A program made the position numbers and the translations under genes. Shown piece by piece: positions 1 through 6,441 of a DNA stretch of 14,149 nt (position 1 is its first letter; every line of letters begins with the position of its first letter). Source of the stretch: an uncultured Ruminococcus sp. (GTDB lineage: Bacteria; Bacillota; Clostridia; Oscillospirales; CAG-272); the NCBI GenBank assembly GCA_902782785.1, contig CACZOH010000198.1:1-14149 (forward strand). The letters run 5' to 3'. A model generated the notes under the pieces. It did not search any database and was not told the origin of the DNA. It saw nothing but the letters and a program-made list of their open reading frames with translations.

Positions 1-135
1 ATACGCCGGTATTCCAATGACGACAAACCGAAAAGAGCCGAAATAGCGCCGTTTGAGCGGGTTCGGATAACTCTTGTTACCCTATTTCTTCTCTTAACAG
101 CCGCGCCGATTCCGCAAGCTGGAACACGTCCGTAA
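1..135 (+). CDS. possible C-terminal end of an unidentified gene, cut by the window start
   Basis: Frame 1 is open from the first base to a TAA at 133-135, giving 44 residues with no start inside the window. The peptide has a charged stretch (SNDDKPKRAEIAPFERVRI) followed by a hydrophobic run (LVTLFLLLTAAPI), and the codons before position 77 (ATA, GCG, CCG, GAG) resemble those of the real genes here. Against it, the frame runs about 59 nt into the convergent TIM-barrel gene, an unusually long convergent overlap. The other two plus frames close within about 45 nt. No family is recognised. It may be a real gene tail or a chance open frame. Confidence 0.22.
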   Translation: MRRYSNDDKPKRAEIAPFERVRITLVTLFLLLTAAPIPQAGTRP

Positions 136-859
136 AATTCTCGCGGTAGACCTCAACGACGGCGTCGCCGCCGTAGCCGACCTCGTAAAGACGCCTGAGC
201 ATCCGCTTCGTATCGAGCGCGCCCATGCACGGGGGCTTGCAGGAGCCGTCCGCCCAGTCGTTTATATGGACGTGGACGACGTGATCCCCCATAGCCTCAA
301 GCACGGCGTACGGGTCGTAGCCGCCGCGGCACGCCTGCTTTGCGTCGAAGACGAATTTCATATCGGGATATTCCTTTCGCAGATTTTTTATCCCGTCCGC
401 TTCCCTGCATATGCACCACGTCGTGTTCTCGTGTATCAGCTCGACGCCGAACGTGTGCGCGCATTCGTTTATCCTTGCGAATATCTCCGCGTATTTTTCG
501 TATCCGCAGAACTTGTTTTTCATATTGTTCCCGTGGAAAACGACGAATTTTGCGCCGAGCTTTGCGGCAAACTCAAAATAATCCTTATAAAGCTCCACTC
601 CGTCGGAAATACGCCTCTCGTAGCCGCCGAAGAAAATGACGTGCTCGTAGCCGCACGTATACGGATGGATCGATATAATATCCATTCCCTGCGCGTCTAT
701 GTACGCCTTCATCTCTTTATAATAGCCGCCCTTCATCTCGCTGTGCGTGTTTATGAATATCTCCGCGACGGAAAAACCGCCCTTCACGCACTCCTTGAGC
801 GACAGCAGCGTGTCAAGCGGATAAAAACACGCGCTTGAAATACCTGTTCTGATAGCCAT
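77..859 (-). CDS. xylose isomerase-like TIM-barrel protein (sugar phosphate isomerase/epimerase family)
   Basis: A 260-residue cytoplasmic protein of the AP endonuclease 2 / xylose isomerase-like TIM-barrel superfamily. Expected metal-site residues fall at the ends of barrel strands: H65 (ISIHP), H109 (VVFHG), E144 (LIHENT), D172 (VFDAKQ), H196/H198 (HVHIND) and E236 (VVEVY). The family includes isomerases and epimerases of sugars and hydroxy-acids, such as IolE-like and hydroxypyruvate isomerase-like enzymes; the substrate cannot be read from sequence. The start is the ATG at 857-859 (MAIRTG), with AGGTG about 7 nt upstream. The longer open frame to 907 would run through the promoter, so it is not used. 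The gene is monocistronic in this view, divergent from rpsT, with a strong promoter (TTGACA, 17 nt, TATTAT). Family is confident; exact reaction is unknown. Confidence 0.85.
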   Translation of the reverse strand: MAIRTGISSACFYPLDTLLSLKECVKGGFSVAEIFINTHSEMKGGYYKEMKAYIDAQGMDIISIHPYTCGYEHVIFFGGYERRISDGVELYKDYFEFAAKLGAKFVVFHGNNMKNKFCGYEKYAEIFARINECAHTFGVELIHENTTWCICREADGIKNLRKEYPDMKFVFDAKQACRGGYDPYAVLEAMGDHVVHVHINDWADGSCKPPCMGALDTKRMLRRLYEVGYGGDAVVEVYRENFTDVFQLAESARLLREEIG

Positions 860-878
860 ATTTTCACACCTCGTTACA

Positions 879-907
879 ATAATACCACGCAAAACGCAGT
901 TTGTCAA
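879..907 (-). promoter_or_regulatory. strong promoter of the TIM-barrel gene
   Basis: On the minus strand a perfect -35 TTGACA (plus positions 902-907) is followed by a 17-nt spacer and TATTAT (879-884). TG lies one base before the -10, so it is also extended. The region upstream of the -35 (908-950) is AT-rich, like an UP element, and contains the inverted pair AATTAAAA (918-925) / TTTTAATT (937-944). The predicted 5' leader is only about 15 nt and contains the ribosome site. It fits a housekeeping sigma factor. Confidence 0.75.
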
Positions 908-960
908 CGCTGTGTTTAATTAAAAGTTGGTAAAAATTTTAATTTTTTTGAAAAAAGGTC

Positions 961-989
961 TTGATTATTTCGGAAAAATATGATATTAT
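961..989 (+). promoter_or_regulatory. promoter of rpsT
   Basis: TTGATT (961-966), a 17-nt spacer and TATTAT (984-989), with TG at 981-982 forming an extended -10. The preceding 30 nt are A/T tracts shared with the divergent promoter at 879-907. A second TATAAT at 1045-1050 has no usable -35 and is less likely. Initiation near 996 would give a leader of about 90 nt. Confidence 0.65.
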
Positions 990-1084
990 ACATATTTGTA
1001 AAAGTATATTGCACCGTTGTGTCCTCTCAGACAGCGGGATAGTATATAATAGTTTATCGTGAAATACAACAGGAGGAATGAAAA

Positions 1085-1348
1085 GTGCCGAATATCAAAT
1101 CTGCCAAGAAGCGCGTCAAGGTCACGGAGACCAAGACACTTCAGAATAAAATGTTCAAATCGTCCCTCAAGACGATGATCAAAAAGTATGATGCCGCTCT
1201 CACTTCCGGAGACAAGGAAGCCGCGAGCACAGCGTACAAGGCAGCGGTAAAGAAGATAGACCAGGCGGCAGCCAAGGGTATCATCAGCAAGAACGCCGCG
1301 AGCAGAAAAAAGAGCCAGTTCACCTTAAAGCTGAACACTCTTGCTTAA
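1085..1348 (+). CDS. rpsT: 30S ribosomal protein S20
   Basis: An 87-residue basic protein, the normal S20 length, with the typical N-terminus MPNIKSAKKRVKV and a Lys/Ala-rich helical body (KAAVKKIDQAAAKGIISKNAASRKKSQF). S20 binds 16S rRNA early in 30S assembly. The start is GTG at 1085, placed 8 nt after a perfect AGGAGG (1071-1076). An ATG at 1078 lies only 1 nt past that site and is out of frame. S20 is often monocistronic, as here, between its own promoter and an intrinsic terminator. In E. coli a non-AUG start of rpsT takes part in autogenous control; the GTG here could do the same, which is inference. Confidence 0.97.
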   Translation: MPNIKSAKKRVKVTETKTLQNKMFKSSLKTMIKKYDAALTSGDKEAASTAYKAAVKKIDQAAAKGIISKNAASRKKSQFTLKLNTLA

Positions 1349-1359
1349 TTGAAATCGGT

Positions 1360-1396
1360 AAAAAGAAGCCGTTGCGATGCGCGACGGCTTCTTTTT
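1360..1396 (+). terminator. intrinsic terminator of rpsT
   Basis: A 17-bp stem (1360-1376 with 1380-1396, one G-T pair) closed by a 3-nt loop. The core GAAGCCGTTGCG pairs with CGCGACGGCTTC and runs into TTTTT. It begins 11 nt after the rpsT stop codon. Confidence 0.93.
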
Positions 1397-1440
1397 GTAA
1401 TTTATTATTAACATAAAGACGGATTTAATTATCATAAAAG

Positions 1441-1451
1441 TGTGATATACT
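1441..1451 (+). promoter_or_regulatory. extended -10 promoter of hom
   Basis: TGTGATATACT contains TG-A-TATACT, an extended -10 (hexamer 1446-1451). No good -35 is seen 16-18 nt upstream (ATTTAA at 1423-1428), as expected for an extended -10 promoter. TATAC...GTATA (1446-1450 and 1457-1461) forms a small inverted repeat over the -10 and start region that could be an operator. A 19-nt stretch from 1441 closely resembles the ilvE promoter. Confidence 0.55.
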
Positions 1452-1482
1452 GTAGTGTATACTTGAAAAAGGATGTGTAATT

Positions 1483-2649
1483 ATGAAAAAAATCGCCGTT
1501 TTGGGCTTCGGAGTGATAGGCGCGGGCGTCTGCCGTCTTCTTACGGAAAACAACGCCGCCCTCTGTAAGGAAGCAGGCTGCAAAGCGGAGCTTGCCTATA
1601 TCTGCGACCTGCGCGATATACCGGGAAATCCCTACGGAAACAAACATATAAAGGATTTCAATATAATATTGAACGATCCCGACGTCGCGGTCGTCGTAGA
1701 GGTGACGGGTGCAAGGCGCGCGGCGTTCGAGCTGTCGAAAAAAGCGCTTGAGGCAAAGAAAAGCGTCGTTACCTCAAACAAGGAGGTCGTGTCCGAATAC
1801 GGCGTCGAGCTTTTGCAGGCGGCGCGCGAAAACGGCGTTTCGTATCTGTTCGAGGCTTCGGTCGGCGGCGCCATACCGCTGATACGCACGCTCCGCACGA
1901 GCCTTGCGACGGATGCGGTGGACGGCATCTACGGTATCCTCAACGGTACGACGAACTATATACTGACGAATATGAAGGAATACGGAAAAACGTATTCCGA
2001 GGCTTTGTCCGAGGCGCAGAGGCTCGGTTACGCGGAGCCCGACCCGACGGCTGACGTCGAAGGACTTGACGCGTGCAGGAAGATATCGGTTCTCTCCGCC
2101 TTCGTCGGCGGCGGCCTCATCCCGCCCGAAAAGATAACGACAAAGGGCATAAGCGGTATGCCGGACAGAGCGCTTCCGTTTGCGGCGTCTCTCGGCGGCA
2201 AAATAAAGCTCATAGCGTGCGCGGAGCGCACGGAGGACGGCGTTTCCGCGTGGGTACGCCCTTGCTTCGTACCGTTCCGTAACATCCTTCATTCCGTTGA
2301 CGGAGTGAACAACGGCGTTATGATCAAGTGCAGATACGCGTCGGATATACTTTTATACGGGCGCGGCGCGGGCTCGATTCCGACAGCCTCGGCGATAATC
2401 TCCGACGTTTCGGAGGCGCTTTCCGGCAGAGCCGAGGAGCTTGTATGGAAGCGCGTCGAAAATTCGCCGTGCATGACGAAAAAGAGAAAAGCCTTCGTTA
2501 TAACAAAAGGCGCGCCCGATGCGCTTTCGGGATACGGAGTGACGGGATCGACGTCGGACGGAGAATACGGCGCCTGCATCATCGACGACGCGCGCGGTAT
2601 AGAAAACGCGTCCGCGGACATAATAGCCGTATACGACGTGCTTGAATGA
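1483..2649 (+). CDS. hom: homoserine dehydrogenase, short form
   Basis: A 388-residue cytoplasmic enzyme reducing aspartate semialdehyde to homoserine with NAD(P)H, the branch to threonine, methionine and isoleucine. The N-terminal Rossmann fold has GFGVIGAGV at 8-16. TSNKE places K100 where the family has its conserved lysine. GILNGTTNYIL (151-161) is a family signature. EPDPTADVEGLDACRK (185-200) supplies the substrate-site acids E185 and D196 and the lysine K200. Gram-positive homologues usually exceed 420 residues with a C-terminal ACT domain. Here only about 70 residues follow the catalytic part, so ACT appears absent or strongly divergent. ATG at 1483 follows AAAGGA with a 9-nt gap. It has its own extended -10 promoter. 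No lysC, thrB or thrC is adjacent. Confidence 0.93.
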   Translation: MKKIAVLGFGVIGAGVCRLLTENNAALCKEAGCKAELAYICDLRDIPGNPYGNKHIKDFNIILNDPDVAVVVEVTGARRAAFELSKKALEAKKSVVTSNKEVVSEYGVELLQAARENGVSYLFEASVGGAIPLIRTLRTSLATDAVDGIYGILNGTTNYILTNMKEYGKTYSEALSEAQRLGYAEPDPTADVEGLDACRKISVLSAFVGGGLIPPEKITTKGISGMPDRALPFAASLGGKIKLIACAERTEDGVSAWVRPCFVPFRNILHSVDGVNNGVMIKCRYASDILLYGRGAGSIPTASAIISDVSEALSGRAEELVWKRVENSPCMTKKRKAFVITKGAPDALSGYGVTGSTSDGEYGACIIDDARGIENASADIIAVYDVLE

Positions 2650-2698
2650 TCTTTCAGTATAATAACAACGTTTTTTCATACGGTTTTCACATTGGCGG

Positions 2699-2706
2699 TG
2701 TATACT
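2699..2706 (+). promoter_or_regulatory. candidate -10 of the htrA-like gene
   Basis: TATACT (2701-2706) is followed by GCAGT, so it matches TATACTGYAGT at the hom promoter. No convincing -35 lies at the right distance. An alternative perfect TATAAT sits at 2658-2663, also without a clear -35. The 88-nt gap after hom has no terminator, so read-through from hom is also possible. Confidence 0.3.
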
Positions 2707-2737
2707 GCAGTCAAACACACAGAAAGGAGAATCCGAA

Positions 2738-4375
2738 ATGTCAGACGAAATAAACAACACAAATGAAAACGAAAACAAAAACGACGCGGAAAACACGCAG
2801 AACGACGATATAAAAAGCGAAGAGATAAAGACGGAGCCGGAGCATACGTCTGTACCGTATACCGGACAGTACAACAACAGCGGCTCAAACACTTACTGGA
2901 CGGCTGACGGACAGTACCGCTCGTACAATCAGCAGAACACGCAGAACGGATATTATTATAACCAGAACAACGGTTACAATCAGAACACCGGGTATAACCA
3001 GAACAACGGGTATAACCAAAACAACGGCTATAACCAGAACAACGGTTATAATCAGAATTATTACAATCAGAACAATCAGAACCGCACGACAAATCCGTAT
3101 CAGAACGGATATAACTACGGTTACGCTTATACTCAGCCTCAGCCTCAGCCGGAGCAGAAGAAGAAAAGCGGCGGCAGGATAGTTGCGATCGTGGCGGTAT
3201 GCGCGGCGCTTGCGATAATCTTCACGCTTTGCGCCTTCGTAGTCGGCATAATGCTGACGAGACGCGCGCCCGCCGCGTCCGATCCCGGCGCCGAAACTGC
3301 CGCAACACAACCGGAAAGCACCAAAAAACCGGACGCAGACAAAACGGAGCCGGCCGACACGGCAAAGCCGCAGGAAACGGATAAACCGGAGCCCTCAACA
3401 AACTCCGACGCCGCGATAAACACCGGAACGTCCGACGTCTTCCTTTCAAGGACCGAGGCGGCGGCTAAAACGATAGATTCCGTAGTTGACTTAACGGTAG
3501 AGGAAATCGTGCAGAGCACGTTTTTGCAGGAATACACCGCTCTGGGCGGCGGCTCGGGCGTCATAATAACCGAGGACGGTTATATAGCGACGAACAACCA
3601 CATGGTGGAGAACAAATCGAAAATAACGGTGACGCTCCGCAACGGTAAGACGTACGACGCGGTCGTCGTCGGTACGGACGAGGCGACGGACCTCGCGGTC
3701 ATTAAGATTGACGCGACGGGACTTTCGCCCGCAACGTTCGGAGATTCGAGCAAGCTCGTTCTGGCGCAGGACGTCATAGCGATAGGCAACGCGCTCGGCA
3801 TACTCGGCGGCACGGTCACGGAGGGTATAGTTTCCTCGCTTGAACGCAATATAATAGTCGAAACGGGACAGGAAATGACGGTTCTGCAGACGACGGCGGT
3901 CATCAACCCCGGCAACTCCGGCGGCGGTCTGTTCAATATGGCGGGCGAATGCATAGGCATAGTCAACGCCAAGGCCGTAAGAGAAGATACCGAGGGCGTG
4001 GGCTACGCTATCCCGTCTTCGATAGCGATCCCCGTGCTTGAGGACCTTATGAAATACGGCTACGTCAGAAACAGAGTGAGCCTCGGCGTATCGCTTGTGG
4101 AAATACTTGACAATTACACCCGCCGCAGATACGGTGTGGACGAGCTCGGCGTTTATATAAGCCGCGTTGAAGCCGGCTCCGACGCCGAAGCCGCGGGACT
4201 CAAGGCTGCCGACAGATTCGTTTCGATAGGCGGGACCGCTGTCAAATCGTACGATCATATGAAGAACCTGCTGAACAAATACAGCGTAGGCGACACGGCG
4301 GAGATAGTCGTAGCGCGCGGCGGCGAGGAGATCACGGTGCAGGTAAAGTTCACGGAGCACGTTCCGAACAACTGA
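2738..4375 (+). CDS. membrane-anchored HtrA/DegP-type serine protease with Asn/Gln-rich N-terminal tail
   Basis: A 545-residue type II membrane protein. Residues 1-146 are a hydrophilic tail with an Asn/Gln/Tyr-rich block (about 41-130). After KKKSGG comes one membrane helix (148-173), then a Thr/Pro/Glu/Lys linker (180-225). The trypsin-like domain follows, with the triad H288 (TNNHMV), D318 (TDLAVIK) and S394 (INPGNSGGG). A PDZ domain covers about 448-540. With the tail inside, the protease and PDZ domain lie outside the membrane, where HtrA proteins handle misfolded envelope proteins. ATG at 2738 follows AAAGGAGA with a 7-nt gap. Domains match Gram-positive HtrA/YyxA-type proteases; GGGL replaces the commoner GGPL after the serine. 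The gene ends at a strong palindromic terminator. Confidence 0.93.
   Translation: MSDEINNTNENENKNDAENTQNDDIKSEEIKTEPEHTSVPYTGQYNNSGSNTYWTADGQYRSYNQQNTQNGYYYNQNNGYNQNTGYNQNNGYNQNNGYNQNNGYNQNYYNQNNQNRTTNPYQNGYNYGYAYTQPQPQPEQKKKSGGRIVAIVAVCAALAIIFTLCAFVVGIMLTRRAPAASDPGAETAATQPESTKKPDADKTEPADTAKPQETDKPEPSTNSDAAINTGTSDVFLSRTEAAAKTIDSVVDLTVEEIVQSTFLQEYTALGGGSGVIITEDGYIATNNHMVENKSKITVTLRNGKTYDAVVVGTDEATDLAVIKIDATGLSPATFGDSSKLVLAQDVIAIGNALGILGGTVTEGIVSSLERNIIVETGQEMTVLQTTAVINPGNSGGGLFNMAGECIGIVNAKAVREDTEGVGYAIPSSIAIPVLEDLMKYGYVRNRVSLGVSLVEILDNYTRRRYGVDELGVYISRVEAGSDAEAAGLKAADRFVSIGGTAVKSYDHMKNLLNKYSVGDTAEIVVARGGEEITVQVKFTEHVPNN
2972..3061 (+). repeat. in-frame 18-nt repeat coding for GYNQNN units
   Basis: Five tandem 6-residue units (GYNQNT, three GYNQNN, GYNQNY; residues 79-108) inside a longer Asn/Gln/Tyr-rich stretch. 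The DNA copies differ at third positions (GGT/GGG/GGC, TAC/TAT, AAC/AAT), so the repeat is kept at protein level and is not a fresh DNA duplication. Confidence 0.9.
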
Positions 4376-4401
4376 AAAAACAAAAGAATTAAATAAATAT
4401 T

Positions 4402-4433
4402 TGCAAGTATAAAATTTTATACTTGCATTTTTT
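4402..4433 (+). terminator. perfectly palindromic intrinsic terminator after the htrA-like gene
   Basis: Two 13-nt arms, TGCAAGTATAAAA (4402-4414) and its exact complement (4415-4427), abut with no spacer and are followed by six T (4428-4433). Folding leaves a small AT loop at the centre. It sits 26 nt after the protease stop. Its right end also overlaps the likely -35 region of ilvE. Confidence 0.85.
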
Positions 4434-4451
4434 ATATTTATGTGATATAAT
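4423..4451 (+). promoter_or_regulatory. promoter of the ilvE operon
   Basis: A perfect extended -10, TG-A-TATAAT (4443-4451, hexamer 4446-4451). The best -35 at 17 nt is TTGCAT (4423-4428), which is the 3' end of the upstream terminator stem plus its first T. Initiation near 4458 would leave a leader of about 25 nt containing the GGAGGAG ribosome site. Confidence 0.65.
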
Positions 4452-4483
4452 ACGGTGTAATATGAACCGGGAGGAGTTTCATT

Positions 4484-5554
4484 ATGCTTAATATAAGAAA
4501 AGAAAGAACAAAAACGCCGAAGACAAAGCCGGATTACAACAACCTCGGCTTCGGCAGATATTTTACGGATCATATGTTCCTGATGAACTACGAGGAGGGA
4601 AAGGGCTGGCACGACGCGCGCATAGTCCCCTACGCTCCGTTTGAGCTTGAGCCGTCCTGCATGGTCTTCCATTACGCGCAGGAGATGTTCGAGGGTCTTA
4701 AGGCTTATATGACCTCCGACGGAAAGATACAGCTTTTCCGCCCCGACAAGAACATAGAGCGTATGCACAATACGAACGAGCGTCTCTGCATACCGCAGAT
4801 ACCGAACGAGGACGTGCTGCAGGCGATAACGGAAACGGTCCTGTTTGACCGCGACTGGATACCGACGAAGGTCGGAACGTCCTTATACATCCGTCCGTTC
4901 ATAATAGCGACCGATCCGCATCTCGGCGTCCATCCGTCGCACACGTACGTTTTCTGCATAATCCTGTCGCCCGTCGCGGCGTACTACGCCGAGGGGATCA
5001 ACCCCGTCAAGATATTCATAGAACACGACTACGTCCGCGCGGTCAAAGGCGGCACGGGCTTTGCAAAGGTCGGCGGCAACTACGCCTCATCGCTTAAGGG
5101 TCAGGAGAAGGCGGCGAGACTCGGCTATTCGCAGGTCCTGTGGCTCGACGGCATTTACAGAAAATATATAGACGAGGTCGGCGCGATGAACGTGTTCTTC
5201 GTCATAGGCGACGAGGTAGTCACGCCTTCGCTGTCGGAGGGAAGCATTCTCCCCGGCGTCACGAGAGCGTCCTGCATAGAGCTTTTGAAGAGCAAGGGAT
5301 ATAAGGTGTCGGAGAGAAAGATCTCCGTCGACGAGCTTTACGAGGCGTACGACAGAGGCGAGCTGAAAGAGGCGTTCGGCACAGGCACGGCGGCCGTCAT
5401 CTCCCCGATAGGCTCGCTTGACGACGAGAACAAAAAGGCGCTTATCAACAACGGCGAAATAGGACCGATCTCGCAGATGCTTTACGATACGCTCACGGGA
5501 ATACAGTGGGGCAATCTCCCCGATCCGTTCGGCTGGATAAAAGTCATAGGCTGA
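4484..5554 (+). CDS. ilvE: branched-chain amino acid aminotransferase (fold-type IV PLP enzyme)
   Basis: A 356-residue cytoplasmic enzyme that interconverts leucine, isoleucine and valine with their 2-oxo acids using glutamate/2-oxoglutarate. It resembles the longer BCAT group that also contains the eukaryotic enzymes. N-terminal landmarks are GFGRYFTDHMF (22-32) and FHYAQEMFEGLKAY (62-75). RPDKNIERM (86-94) follows. The PLP-binding lysine is K195 in FAKVGGNYASSLKGQEKA. DEVGAMNVFFV and SILPGVTRASCIELLK are the family's C-terminal motifs. ATG at 4484 follows GGAGGAG with a 7-nt gap. It is the first gene of a coupled trio: its TGA shares one base with the next gene's ATG. Its promoter resembles that of hom. 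Confidence 0.95.
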   Translation: MLNIRKERTKTPKTKPDYNNLGFGRYFTDHMFLMNYEEGKGWHDARIVPYAPFELEPSCMVFHYAQEMFEGLKAYMTSDGKIQLFRPDKNIERMHNTNERLCIPQIPNEDVLQAITETVLFDRDWIPTKVGTSLYIRPFIIATDPHLGVHPSHTYVFCIILSPVAAYYAEGINPVKIFIEHDYVRAVKGGTGFAKVGGNYASSLKGQEKAARLGYSQVLWLDGIYRKYIDEVGAMNVFFVIGDEVVTPSLSEGSILPGVTRASCIELLKSKGYKVSERKISVDELYEAYDRGELKEAFGTGTAAVISPIGSLDDENKKALINNGEIGPISQMLYDTLTGIQWGNLPDPFGWIKVIG

Positions 5555-6441
5555 TGGAATTCACAGTCCCGCCCGAATACGAGGGGAAACTCCTGCGCGA
5601 ATTTCTGCGCGCCGCCCCCTTCCTTTCGGGCGGAATTTTGACCGAACTGAAAAAGACGGAGGGCGGAATAACCGTAAACGGAGAGCACAGGACTGTCAGA
5701 TACGTCCTGCACGCGGGCGACGTCGTGCGGCTCGATCTGCGGGATACGGAGCGGACGGACGCGGAGCCCGTCGACATACCGGTGGATATATTATATGAGG
5801 ACGACGACATGATAGCCGTAAACAAGCCGTCCGGTATGCCGACGCACACCTCGCACAACCACCATTACGACACGCTCTCAAACGCTTTGGCGTATTATTT
5901 CCGTCACAAAAACTTCGTTTTCCGCGCCGTGAACAGGCTCGACAATCCGACGTCGGGCGTCGTTTTAGTGGCGAAGAACAGACCCGCGGCGTATATGCTT
6001 GCGGATCAGTTTTATAAAAAGCAGACGGAAAAAACGTATTTTGCCGTCTGTCACGGAATACCCGCGCAAAAGACGGGAATCATAAACAAAAACATAAGAC
6101 GCGAGGCGGAAAGCGTTATAATACGCACCGTCTGCGGCGAGGACGAGGGCCGCGTATGCGTGACGGAGTACGAACGTATGAAAACGGGCTCTTATTGCGG
6201 CGAGCCCTTGTGCCTTATGCGTCTCACTCCGCGCACCGGCAGGACGCATCAGCTGAGGCTCCATATGTCGTATATCGGGCTTCCCATCCTCGGCGACGGT
6301 CTTTACGGGGACGGCTTCGACGCGGGCCTCGGAAGGCTTGCGCTCCACGCCGCGTCGCTTACTATAACACGGCTGTCGGACGGGCAAAGAATAACGGTCT
6401 CCGCTCCGGCGCCGAAGGAATTTGACGGTCTGTTTTTATGA
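5554..6441 (+). CDS. RluA-family RNA pseudouridine synthase
   Basis: A 295-residue enzyme that isomerises uridine to pseudouridine in rRNA or tRNA; the target site is not readable from sequence. Residues 1-62 look like an S4-type RNA-binding domain (GGITVNGEHRTVRYVLHAGDVV). The catalytic domain starts near ILYEDDDMIAVNKPSGMPTH (79-98). The catalytic aspartate is D130 in AVNRLDNPTSGVVLVAKN, a slight variant of the usual HRLDxxTSG. TPRTGRTHQLRLHM (225-238) is the second family motif. The start is ATG at 5554, overlapping the ilvE stop in TGATG; upstream in-frame codons lie inside ilvE. There is no strong ribosome site, so it probably relies on coupling from ilvE. It overlaps the next gene by 4 nt. 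Confidence 0.93.
   Translation: MEFTVPPEYEGKLLREFLRAAPFLSGGILTELKKTEGGITVNGEHRTVRYVLHAGDVVRLDLRDTERTDAEPVDIPVDILYEDDDMIAVNKPSGMPTHTSHNHHYDTLSNALAYYFRHKNFVFRAVNRLDNPTSGVVLVAKNRPAAYMLADQFYKKQTEKTYFAVCHGIPAQKTGIINKNIRREAESVIIRTVCGEDEGRVCVTEYERMKTGSYCGEPLCLMRLTPRTGRTHQLRLHMSYIGLPILGDGLYGDGFDAGLGRLALHAASLTITRLSDGQRITVSAPAPKEFDGLFL

Noticed and set aside
1078..1149. Leader peptide gene before rpsT
   Set aside because: Its ATG is 1 nt from the AGGAGG, too close for efficient use, and it mostly overlaps rpsT; kept only as a possible competing start.
2972..3061. CRISPR or satellite-like array
   Set aside because: The 18-nt period has no spacers and stays in frame within the protease gene; it codes for a protein repeat.
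2885..3310. 141-codon minus-strand frame with Val/Ile repeats
   Set aside because: It is the complement of the Asn/Gln repeat of the protease; the hydrophobic pattern follows from the repeat codons.
3491..4768. 425-codon open frame on the minus strand across htrA and ilvE
   Set aside because: It lies opposite two genes with clear families and motifs, spans their terminator and promoter, and has no ribosome site. GC-biased third positions make such shadow frames common.
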